DNA of 7,004 nt from Propionibacteriales bacterium (GTDB taxonomy: Bacteria; Actinomycetota; Actinomycetes; Propionibacteriales; Propionibacteriaceae), in contig JAKDKP010000115.1 in the NCBI GenBank assembly GCA_030453285.1, positions 1-7,004 of the forward strand, given 5' to 3'. Positions 1 through 5,560 of this stretch are shown one piece after another (position 1 is the stretch's first letter; the number at the start of each line of letters is the position of its first letter). Made by a program: the position numbers and the translations under genes. The notes beneath the pieces were generated by a model. The model saw only the letters and a list, made by a program, of their open reading frames with translations. It was not told the origin of the DNA and ran no database searches.

Positions 1-328
1 CTTGGCCAGCGCAGCCCGACTCGGGGCACTTAAACAGGTTCGAGGACGAGGCGAATTCTCCGCGACCGGGCCGCGCACATCCTCGACAGGCTGGCGTTCC
101 AAACGTGACACAGGACGCCGTGATCCCCGCAGAACCCAGCGGATCAGCGTCATGACGGGCTTGCTCGGGTAGAGAACCACCCGGCGAGGTGCACCGATCC
201 GTCGTCGTTGAGGTCGGCGGCTTTCCGAGTGTGATCTGTCCCCTGTCGGATCAGAATCACTGGCGCGAGCCCAGGATGTCGTGGCCGCCCAGTTGGCTGG
301 AAACGAGCAGAGTGTCTGCCCGTCACCC
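1..328. other. Gene-poor left edge
   Basis: I find no convincing gene in this stretch. Two short minus-strand frames exist, 150-326 (GTG start) and 153 to the left edge (ATG start), overlapping by ATGA. Their third-position G/C is clearly lower than in the real genes of the window, by hand count about 60 percent in the frame reaching the edge. That frame also uses the rare Leu codon TTA, and neither product resembles a family I know. The stretch could be true intergenic DNA or the decayed end of a gene lying to the left. Confidence 0.5.
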
Positions 329-358
329 GTAACCCCTATATATGGCTGATAGGGTTAC
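329..358 (+). promoter_or_regulatory. Operator-like inverted repeat before the hydrolase
   Basis: GTAACCC at 329-335 is matched by its exact reverse complement GGGTTAC at 352-358. If one extra C on the left is bulged out, the match extends to GTAACCCCTAT against ATAGGGTTAC. The AT-rich centre contains TATATAT (337-343), which could serve as a -10 element. The site ends 37 bases before the hydrolase ATG. A palindrome over a probable promoter suggests binding by a dimeric repressor such as a TetR-type protein, but the regulator is not identified. The loop of 16 bases and the lack of a T-run argue against a terminator. Confidence 0.45.
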
Positions 359-395
359 TCACTGAGATTGCCGGTCGGCAGGTGAGGAGGATCCG

Positions 396-1292
396 ATGAA
401 GCACATGGCGAAGACGAGGCACCGCGATCGGGAGGTGGCAGGTCTGCGGGTGCGCTACCGAGAGGCAGGAGTGCCGTCGTCGACGGCGGTCGTGCTGCTG
501 CACGGGGCGCCGAGTTCGTCGTACTCGTTCCGCGAGGTGCTCCCGGTCCTGGGCGAGCATGCCTATGTGGTCGCACCCGACATACCGGGTTTCGGATTCT
601 CCGCCTCTCCGTCGGTGGACGAGTACGAGTACACCTACGAAGGCCTGTCGCTGGTGATCGAGGCGATGCTCGAGGACCTTGGGATCGAGCGACACATCGT
701 GTTCGTGACCGACTACAGCACCCCGGTGGGCTACTTCCTGGCCACGCGGCATCCGGAGCGTGTGCTGGGCCTGGTGGTGCAGAACGGAAACGCCCATGAG
801 GCCGGGTTGGGCGAGGGGTGGGACTCAGCCCGCCGCTACTGGGCTGAGCCGACCGACGAGAACAGGGCCGCGTTGCCGGACTGGTTGACCTTCGAGGGCA
901 CCAAGGACACCTATCTCGGAGGGTTGCCCGAGGCGGTTGCGGAATTGCATCCGGCGGAGTCGTGGCACCTGGACTGGGAGCACCTGTCCAGCCCCGGCAA
1001 CATCGAGGTGTACTTCCAGTTCTTCTACGACTACCGCATGCACGTGGCTCGCTTCGGTGAGATCGCCGCGTACCACGCCACGTACCAGCCGCCGTGCATG
1101 GTGCTGTGGGGTCGGCACGACCCGGCTTTCGACATCAGGGAGGTGCTGGCGTACCACCGGGAGATGGAGACCTTCCAAGCGCACGTTTTCGACGGCGGAC
1201 ACTTCCTCCTCGAGACCCATGCCGCTGAGGTCGCCGACCTGCTGGTCGCTTTCACCGATGACGTCTTCGATCATGCGAGGGCCGACACCTGA
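396..1292 (+). CDS. Alpha/beta-fold hydrolase, Asp-nucleophile type (haloalkane dehalogenase/epoxide hydrolase-like)
   Basis: This 298-residue protein has the layout of the alpha/beta-hydrolase superfamily. The oxyanion-region motif HGAP is at residues 36-39. The nucleophile elbow VTDYSTPVG (104-112) has Asp106 where esterases have Ser. A probable acid Asp242 lies in WGRHDPAF and the catalytic His269 in DGGHF. An Asp nucleophile is typical of haloalkane dehalogenases and epoxide hydrolases. HGAP lacks the Asn of the dehalogenase HGNP motif, so halide hydrolysis is not assured; the HGxP form is closer to epoxide hydrolases. The substrate is unknown. The residues between about 130 and 215 form the cap region. 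No signal peptide is visible, so the enzyme is probably cytoplasmic. The start is set by GAGGAGG at 384-390, five bases before the ATG; a second ATG at 405 is less well spaced. The gene heads a probable operon with the GNAT relic and the CGNR gene and lies behind the palindrome at 329-358. Confidence 0.88.
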   Translation: MKHMAKTRHRDREVAGLRVRYREAGVPSSTAVVLLHGAPSSSYSFREVLPVLGEHAYVVAPDIPGFGFSASPSVDEYEYTYEGLSLVIEAMLEDLGIERHIVFVTDYSTPVGYFLATRHPERVLGLVVQNGNAHEAGLGEGWDSARRYWAEPTDENRAALPDWLTFEGTKDTYLGGLPEAVAELHPAESWHLDWEHLSSPGNIEVYFQFFYDYRMHVARFGEIAAYHATYQPPCMVLWGRHDPAFDIREVLAYHREMETFQAHVFDGGHFLLETHAAEVADLLVAFTDDVFDHARADT

Positions 1293-1860
1293 GCTGGCCG
1301 GCGCCGACGGTCGGGCAGCTCGATTCCTCCACCACCTGGCACGAATCCGAGACCGTGATGCCCGTGCGGAGCGATGCCCGGGGCTGCTGGTGCCTGCACT
1401 GGTGGCTGAGCATCGATGAGTGCACGGAGAGCAGGGGCCAGGGCAAGGAGTCCATCTGGAAGCTGGCCGACGGCGATCGGTCGCCGGACGTCATGGGACA
1501 TCTGAATCGAGAGCCGGTCGCGTGGTGCGGCCTCGGTGATCGGGACGACTTGCCCCGCACGCGCCCTTCGACACTGTTGGAACCGGGTGATGACGAGCCG
1601 GTCGTTTCTCTGAGCTGCTTGTCCATGGTCAAGAGCCACCGCGGCGAAGGGTTGTTGTCGGCGTGGACACCGCCGTGTGTCGCCACCTCGTCGATGTCAT
1701 CGAACCGCGTCGTCGAGGGGGTGGGCGAACTCCCCGAGAAGCGCTGGGCTGGTGCGGACTCCGCGAGGGTCGGGATTCCCAGCGTCCTCACTGCTGCCGA
1801 GTTCACCGAGCCGTCCGGCCAAGGCGAGATCGACCCATCATGAGACACGAGCTGGCATGA
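1273..1860 (+). pseudogene. Frameshifted GNAT N-acetyltransferase relic
   Basis: No single frame is intact, but pieces in two frames join into a recognisable GNAT acetyltransferase. In the frame of base 1292 the text runs PAPTVGQLD, then CWCLHWWL (CWC at 1385-1393), REPVAWCGLG, a DDEPV stretch and SHRGEGLLS, the acetyl-CoA-binding loop. At about 1659-1665 it must change frame to read DTAVCRHLVDVIEPR. At about 1705-1712 it returns to the first frame for VVEG, then PEKRWAGADSARVGIPSVL and AAEFTE. Between 1811 and 1830 it shifts again to end in RPIMRHELA with TGA at 1858-1860. From memory, actinobacterial GNAT proteins carry the same order of CWC-type motif, VxWCG, DDxPVWS, RGxG and VEGYPVD. No ATG, GTG or TTG precedes the N-terminal part in its own frame before 1355; ATG 1273 lies in another frame. 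The stop overlaps the next gene as ATGA, a sign of former translational coupling. Sequencing errors could mimic some of the shifts. The exact left limit is uncertain. Confidence 0.75.
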
Positions 1861-2411
1861 CCACCACCACCGAATGGGTCGAGGACCACTTCGTCGCCGG
1901 TCACCTCGCACTCGACTTCGCCAACACCGTCTACCGCCGCTGGCCCGAACCAGGCCCGGAGTTGCTCGTCGAGACCGCCGATCTCGCCGGCTGGCTTGCT
2001 CTGATCGGTCTGGTCCCCGACAGCGAGCCCGGCGTTGACGAGGCTGCGCTCGAGGATGCTCGCGCGCTACGAGCGCTGCTGTGGCGAGTCTTCGATGCTC
2101 ACATCGACGACCGCAGCATTCCCGCCAGTGCCCTCGCCGGGCTGCTCGGCACCGCCCGTCGGCCCACTGACGACCTGACCCTGCACGCTGACGGATCCAC
2201 CACCGCGCAAACCGTGCAGGGTTCGCTCGCGATTGTCGCGCTCAGAGCCATCGCGCTCCTCCTGGATCCGCCGCCGCAGGGTGTGCGCGCCTGCGATCGT
2301 TGCGGGTGGTTCTTCATCGACTCATCCCGCGGACGGCGGCGCCGCTGGTGCAGCATGAAGACCTGTGGCAACCAAGCCAAAGCCGCCCGTTTCCGCTCCA
2401 CCCACGCTTGA
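1857..2411 (+). CDS. ABATE-domain, CGNR zinc-finger protein (putative transcription regulator)
   Basis: This 184-residue protein has the two-part build of ABATE/CGNR proteins. An N-terminal ABATE-like region carries the hallmark HLALDFANTV (residues 16-25). A short C-terminal zinc finger carries CDRCG (146-150) and WCSMKTCGNQ (164-173). The likely zinc ligands are Cys146, Cys149, Cys165 and Cys170. The family signature Cys-Gly-Asn-Arg reads Cys-Gly-Asn-Gln here. A basic stretch, SSRGRRRRW (156-164), sits next to the finger and could contact nucleic acid. Such proteins are annotated as possible stress-related regulators, and their targets are largely unknown. I chose ATG 1857 because it gives the family N-terminus directly and overlaps the stop of the GNAT relic by four bases. 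The frame is open 60 codons further up, but that part is the shadow of the relic. There is no good Shine-Dalgarno, which fits former coupling to the upstream gene. Regulation of the operon by this protein is inference. Confidence 0.88.
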   Translation: MTTTTEWVEDHFVAGHLALDFANTVYRRWPEPGPELLVETADLAGWLALIGLVPDSEPGVDEAALEDARALRALLWRVFDAHIDDRSIPASALAGLLGTARRPTDDLTLHADGSTTAQTVQGSLAIVALRAIALLLDPPPQGVRACDRCGWFFIDSSRGRRRRWCSMKTCGNQAKAARFRSTHA

Positions 2412-2463
2412 TCGACTGGGGGCCGCCACGACGGTCGCTGAGGACACCCGATCCCGCGGCAGG

Positions 2464-2505
2464 CCACGATCGCCAGCAGGCGCCAGACGGGGTGGCGGAT
2501 CGTGG
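2464..2505. terminator. Stem-loop between convergent genes, possible terminator
   Basis: CCACGATC (2464-2471) pairs with GATCGTGG (2498-2505), and the stem extends inward by GCC/GGC across one bulged base. The structure lies in the 111-base gap between the end of the CGNR gene and the end of the minus-strand gene at 2523. No T-run follows on either strand, so this would be a U-less terminator at best. It may equally be a chance inverted repeat in GC-rich DNA. Confidence 0.3.
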
Positions 2506-2522
2506 GCGGGAGACGTGGTCCT

Positions 2523-2876
2523 TCAGAGACGCACCTCCGCCACCTCGGGGAAATCCATCGCCGGTCCGTCTTCCAGGGGTGCCAATTCGAGGGAGCTGAG
2601 CTGGTCGTCGTCGATGAACAGCAGGAGCAGGGCGCCGGGGGAGCCGGCCGAGAGCACGATGCGTTCGATTCCCATTCCGGGCGCGTCGCCGTTGAGATCG
2701 ATCAGCTCGATCGTGGGACACGTCCCGCACCCGCATCGTGCCCCGGCCCGCGTGTGCGGCACCTGCGTGAGCCAGGCACGCCGTCGTTCCGCGCTGTGCA
2801 CGGCGTCGCCGGTGTCCGGTGCGCTGGTGATCATCAGGGTGATCAGTTCCTCCTCGGTTCTGGTGAGTTGTCGCAT
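2523..2876 (-). CDS. Conserved-looking small protein with a CxCGxC motif, function unknown
   Basis: The product has 117 residues and I cannot assign it a function. It begins with a hydrophilic, helix-prone segment (MRQLTRTEEELITLMITS). The centre holds CGCGTCPTIEL (residues 49-59), with three Cys at 49, 51 and 54, which could bind a metal or form a redox site. The second half is hydrophobic and acidic (ALLLLFIDDDQLSSLEL) and looks like a beta-sheet core. No signal peptide or membrane segment is evident, so it is probably cytoplasmic. The frame stays open further upstream to 3002, but the stretch before Met 2876 is Arg/Pro-rich, unlike the rest, and covers the promoter region of the next gene. 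I therefore start at ATG 2876. No Shine-Dalgarno precedes this ATG; a CACACT element on the minus strand (2888-2883) six bases upstream would allow a leaderless start. The gene is divergent from the BI-1 gene and convergent with the CGNR gene. Confidence 0.72.
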   Translation of the reverse strand: MRQLTRTEEELITLMITSAPDTGDAVHSAERRRAWLTQVPHTRAGARCGCGTCPTIELIDLNGDAPGMGIERIVLSAGSPGALLLLFIDDDQLSSLELAPLEDGPAMDFPEVAEVRL

Positions 2877-2883
2877 CGCGACA
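2869..2883. promoter_or_regulatory. Palindrome over the start codon of the small Cys-rich gene
   Basis: TGTCGC (2869-2874) and GCGACA (2878-2883) are exact reverse complements around a three-base centre. The site covers the ATG at 2876-2874 on the minus strand. If that gene is leaderless, a protein bound here would block the start of transcription or translation. The arms are only six bases long, so chance is possible. Confidence 0.25.
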
Positions 2884-3004
2884 GTGTGGCAGGCGTTCGG
2901 GCACGTGGAGGCACGGTGAACGGGCCGGCGGGGGAGGGAGGCGGTGATTCTTGGGATTTGCCCGTACGATTGATCACGAGCGCACCATTTCAGGAGGCCC
3001 ACGC
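2877..3004. promoter_or_regulatory. Divergent intergenic region with BI-1 gene promoter and RBS
   Basis: These 128 bases separate two divergent starts and must hold promoters for both. On the plus strand TACGAT (2965-2970) fits the actinobacterial TANNNT -10 pattern, though no good -35 box stands at the usual distance. AGGAGG (2992-2997) is a strong ribosome binding site seven bases before the ATG at 3005. On the minus strand the only candidate I see is CACACT next to the start at 2876. Confidence 0.4.
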
Positions 3005-3832
3005 ATGCGTACGAACAACCCAGTCCTGTCTCGTCAGGACGCCTTCACCCCAGCCCCGCAATACTCTCCCCAGCAGCAGTACGGCGGTCCCGGCACCGAA
3101 CCACAGGGTTACGGACCCGACGTGCAGCAGGGACAGACCACTCCGCCGCAGCAGTCCGGTGGGCTGATGACCTTTGAGGATGTGGTCACCAAGACCGCCC
3201 TGATGATCGGCCTGGTCATCGTGGCAGCGGCCGCCGCCTGGCTGCTGGTGCCCGAGAGCCTGACCTGGATCGGCCTCATCGGCTCGGGCCTGGTCGGTTT
3301 TGTCTGCGCCATCCTGGTCGCGGTCCGCCGCAAGATCTCCCCACCGCTGATGTTCCTCTACGCCGCGGTGGAAGGCATTTTCGTCGGTCTGCTGTCCCGG
3401 CTGTTCGAGGGCTTCTACGACGGCATCGTCATGCAGGCGGTCTTCGCCACCCTGGTCGCGGCCGGTGTCACCCTCGCGGCGTACAAGTTCTTCAACATCC
3501 GCGTCACCGCCAAGTTCAAGAAGATCGTGATCATCGCCACGGTCGCCTTTGCCGCAGCCATGCTGATCAACTTCGGACTCTCGTTCGTCGGCATCAATCT
3601 CGGGCTGCGCGCCGGCGTGACCGGTCCGGTCAGCCCGCTGGCCATCGGTATCTCCGCTCTGGCGGTGGTGCTGGCAGTATTCAACCTGATCATGGACTTC
3701 GATCACGTCGAGCGGGGCATCGCCATGCGCGCCCCGGCCGAGCAATCCTGGGTCGCCGCGTTCGGTCTGACCGTCACCCTGGTCTGGTTGTACGTCGAAC
3801 TGCTGCGGATCATCTCCTACTTCCGTCGCTGA
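3005..3832 (+). CDS. Bax inhibitor-1/YccA-family multipass membrane protein
   Basis: The product has 275 residues in two parts. Residues 1-55 are hydrophilic and rich in Gln, Pro, Gly and Tyr, with the opening NPVLSRQDAF that I associate with actinobacterial members of this family. Residues from about 64 on form around seven hydrophobic segments: roughly 64-82, 87-106, 114-132, 141-160, 173-196, 207-231 and 249-272. The conserved acidic DFDHVERG (231-238) follows the sixth segment, and a short basic tail ends the protein. Bacterial relatives of BI-1 are thought to be membrane channels or leaks, with calcium or proton sensitivity shown for some members; the role here is unknown. The start at ATG 3005 has AGGAGG seven bases upstream; the extra codons back to 2951 lie over the promoter region and are not coding. 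The gene stands alone, ending in the strong terminator at 3847. Confidence 0.92.
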   Translation: MRTNNPVLSRQDAFTPAPQYSPQQQYGGPGTEPQGYGPDVQQGQTTPPQQSGGLMTFEDVVTKTALMIGLVIVAAAAAWLLVPESLTWIGLIGSGLVGFVCAILVAVRRKISPPLMFLYAAVEGIFVGLLSRLFEGFYDGIVMQAVFATLVAAGVTLAAYKFFNIRVTAKFKKIVIIATVAFAAAMLINFGLSFVGINLGLRAGVTGPVSPLAIGISALAVVLAVFNLIMDFDHVERGIAMRAPAEQSWVAAFGLTVTLVWLYVELLRIISYFRR

Positions 3833-3846
3833 TCCCACTCGCGCTG

Positions 3847-3880
3847 ACGGCCGTCACCTCACTGAGGTGGCGGCCGTTTT
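3847..3880 (+). terminator. Strong intrinsic terminator after the BI-1 gene
   Basis: ACGGCCGTCACCTC (3847-3860) pairs with GAGGTGGCGGCCGT (3864-3877), giving 14 pairs with one G-T wobble and a three-base loop ACT. A TTTT run (3877-3880) follows at the base of the stem. It lies 14 bases after the BI-1 stop codon. On the other strand no T-run follows, so it mainly serves the plus strand, although the stem may also slow polymerase leaving the Nudix gene at 3907. Confidence 0.9.
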
Positions 3881-3906
3881 CGCACGCCGGCCCGGGCGCG
3901 AGGCAG

Positions 3907-4581
3907 TCACGCCTGCAGCAGGTGCGGCAACCGGGCACGCCACGGGTCGGCCCAATCCACCTCGTACGGGTTGGTGAGCCACCGCGCGTCCGCGGTGGTG
4001 CCGTCGATGTCGTGAACGACCGTGTCGATCGGTCGGGGACACGTGGCGCGATAGGTCAGCCGCACCGCCTGGAAGTCCTCCAGGGCGCCGTCGGGACCGC
4101 GCCCGATCCAGTGGGAGGTGCCGACCTCCAGCAGATCACCGACTGTCACGTCCTGGCCGGTCTCCTCCCACACCTCACGTCGTACGGTGTCGCGCGGATC
4201 CTCGCCGGGATCCATGCCCCCACCCGGTAGGCCCCAGCGTGCCTCCACCGCCGTCCGGGCCGAGTACTGGGTGGCCAGCACGCCGCGTGCGGACTGCACG
4301 ATCGCGTACGCGGCCAGTCGCTGTTTGACCATCGGGGTCTCACCCGGCCGTACGACCAAGTCACGATCGCGGCGGACCGTGCTGCCGACTCGTCGCGCAT
4401 CGGTGCGAAGGGCAGGCGTCGCCCGGAACGTGATCACCAGATCGTCGCCCCGACGGGTCGCCTCGATCGGCTGGCCGGCCTGCCATCCGTGCTGCGCCAA
4501 CACCCGTTGTGGTTCGGCGCCATGCGGGACCGCGAACTCGCTCGTCGATTGCTCGTCTTGATGAGCCACCACGTACAGCAT
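3907..4581 (-). CDS. Nudix hydrolase with an N-terminal extension
   Basis: The 224-residue product has a clear Nudix box at residues 121-143. It reads G, five residues, E127, seven residues, then REVWEETGQ, with Glu136, Glu139 and Glu140 as the expected metal-binding residues. The hydrophobic residue usually ending the box is Gln. Nudix enzymes cleave a nucleoside diphosphate linked to another group; the substrate cannot be read here. The Nudix fold spans about 84-210. The first 80 residues are an extension I do not recognise; they look soluble and beta-rich (QPIEATRRGDDLVITFRA), not like a signal peptide. The start is chosen from AAGGAGG (4597-4591, minus), nine bases before ATG 4581. ATG 4587 lies only three bases from it and would add two residues. 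The same frame runs on to 5745, but that part is antisense to the peptidase gene and not coding. The gene is divergent from the peptidase. Confidence 0.9.
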   Translation of the reverse strand: MLYVVAHQDEQSTSEFAVPHGAEPQRVLAQHGWQAGQPIEATRRGDDLVITFRATPALRTDARRVGSTVRRDRDLVVRPGETPMVKQRLAAYAIVQSARGVLATQYSARTAVEARWGLPGGGMDPGEDPRDTVRREVWEETGQDVTVGDLLEVGTSHWIGRGPDGALEDFQAVRLTYRATCPRPIDTVVHDIDGTTADARWLTNPYEVDWADPWRARLPHLLQA

Positions 4582-4587
4582 GGGCAT

Positions 4588-4677
4588 CCACCTCCTTGCC
4601 TGGGACACCGTAGCGGTCGACGGGGTGGTTATGCTGCCGGTGGATGGCGACGGTCGAGCGCCCGAGAAGGAGATGAC
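4588..4677. promoter_or_regulatory. Divergent promoter region, Nudix and metallopeptidase genes
   Basis: Ninety bases separate the two divergent starts. On the plus strand TATGCT (4630-4635) could be a -10 box for the peptidase, with AAGGAG (4667-4672) as ribosome binding site five bases before its ATG. On the minus strand TACGGT (4612-4607) could be the -10 box of the Nudix gene, with AAGGAGG (4597-4591) below it. No good -35 boxes stand out, so both promoter calls are weak; the ribosome binding sites are clear. Confidence 0.4.
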
Positions 4678-5553
4678 ATGCAGTACGAGGATGGCGCCAA
4701 GCTCGACCCGTCCCAGGTGGGCGGCGGTGGTGGCGGTGGCCGACGTGGTGGTGGCATCGCCATCGGTGGTGGTGGCGCGATCATCGTGATCATCCTGGCG
4801 CTGGTGTTCGGGTTCGATCCGTCCGTGATCCTGGGAGGTGGGACCACCGACCAACCTGTGCAGCCCGGGGAGAGCCAGACGACGCTGCAGAACTGCCAGA
4901 ACGTCAAGGACATCGAGACCGACCGGAACTGCCGCTACGTGGCGTACACGAACTCGATCCAGGCGTACTGGGAGACCAAGCTCGAGGGATACCAGGTCAC
5001 CAAGATCAATCCCTTCACGTCCCAGGTGTCGACCGGGTGCGGTCAGGCGTCGGCGGAGTCCGGACCGTTCTACTGCCCCCAGGACCAGCAGGTCTATCTC
5101 GACATCGAGTTCCTTGATCAACTTCTCTCCCAGCTCGGCGCCCAGGGGGGCGATGCCGCGGAGGCGTACGTGGTGGCGCACGAGTTCGGCCACCACGTGC
5201 AGAATCTGACCGGGGTGATGGCCGAGGCGCAACAGGACCGTTCCACCGGCCCCAAGTCGGCCGGCGTACGGCTGGAACTGCAGGCTGACTGCCTGGCGGG
5301 CACGTGGTTCGCCAACGAACAGAACGTGGCCGGCAGCCCGGTCGGCGACTTCACCGAACAGGACCTGAACGCCGCGGTGGATGCCGCGCGTGCGGTCGGC
5401 GACGACCGCATCCAGCAGCAGTCCGGTGGCGGCGTGAACCCCGACGGCTGGACCCATGGCTCGTCGGAACAGCGGCGGAAGTGGCTGCAGGTCGGCTATT
5501 CCACCGGCGATCCGGGCAAGTGCGACACCTTCAACACCGACAATCTGGGCTGA
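4678..5553 (+). CDS. Membrane-anchored neutral zinc metallopeptidase, YpfJ family
   Basis: This 291-residue protein fits the YpfJ-type neutral zinc metallopeptidases in length and order of parts. Residues 1-30 are cytoplasmic and Gly-rich, with a GGGGGGG run and an RR pair. Residues 31-46 form one membrane segment (AIIVIILALVFGF), probably a signal anchor that places the rest outside the cell. The zinc motif HEFGH is at 168-172, with His168 and His172 as ligands and Glu169 as the general base. LELQADCLAG (199-208) follows and supplies the likely third ligand, Glu200 or Asp204. Six Cys (73, 85, 121, 133, 205, 282) suit an extracytoplasmic protein with disulfides. Substrates are not known. ATG 4678 is chosen because it has AAGGAG five bases upstream and directly gives the usual short N-terminus MQYEDGAKLD; the frame is open back to 4489 only as a shadow of the Nudix gene. 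The acetyltransferase starts seven bases after its stop, so the two are probably cotranscribed. Confidence 0.92.
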   Translation: MQYEDGAKLDPSQVGGGGGGGRRGGGIAIGGGGAIIVIILALVFGFDPSVILGGGTTDQPVQPGESQTTLQNCQNVKDIETDRNCRYVAYTNSIQAYWETKLEGYQVTKINPFTSQVSTGCGQASAESGPFYCPQDQQVYLDIEFLDQLLSQLGAQGGDAAEAYVVAHEFGHHVQNLTGVMAEAQQDRSTGPKSAGVRLELQADCLAGTWFANEQNVAGSPVGDFTEQDLNAAVDAARAVGDDRIQQQSGGGVNPDGWTHGSSEQRRKWLQVGYSTGDPGKCDTFNTDNLG

Positions 5554-5560
5554 GCCGCTC

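Noticed and set aside
1..326. Two short minus-strand frames with an ATGA overlap (150-326 and 1-153)
   Set aside because: Third-position G/C is too low for this genome, TTA occurs, and no similarity is recognised. The overlap alone is not enough to call genes.
1252..1911. Minus-strand frames across the gap between hydrolase and CGNR gene
   Set aside because: They resemble no family, while the plus strand gives ordered GNAT motifs and the CGNR N-terminus.
2314..2904. Arg/Pro-rich frames on both strands around the small Cys-rich gene
   Set aside because: Their composition is that of shadow frames; they run across the ends of both flanking genes and show no domain.
2990..3838. Minus-strand frame antisense to the BI-1 gene
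   Set aside because: The product is rich in Asp, Gly, Gln and His, typical of the reverse reading of a high-GC gene. The plus strand encodes a clear membrane protein with ribosome binding site and terminator.
4720..4775. Repeated GGTGGC/GGTGGT units inside the peptidase gene
   Set aside because: These are Gly codons of the Gly-rich juxtamembrane segment, not an independent DNA repeat.
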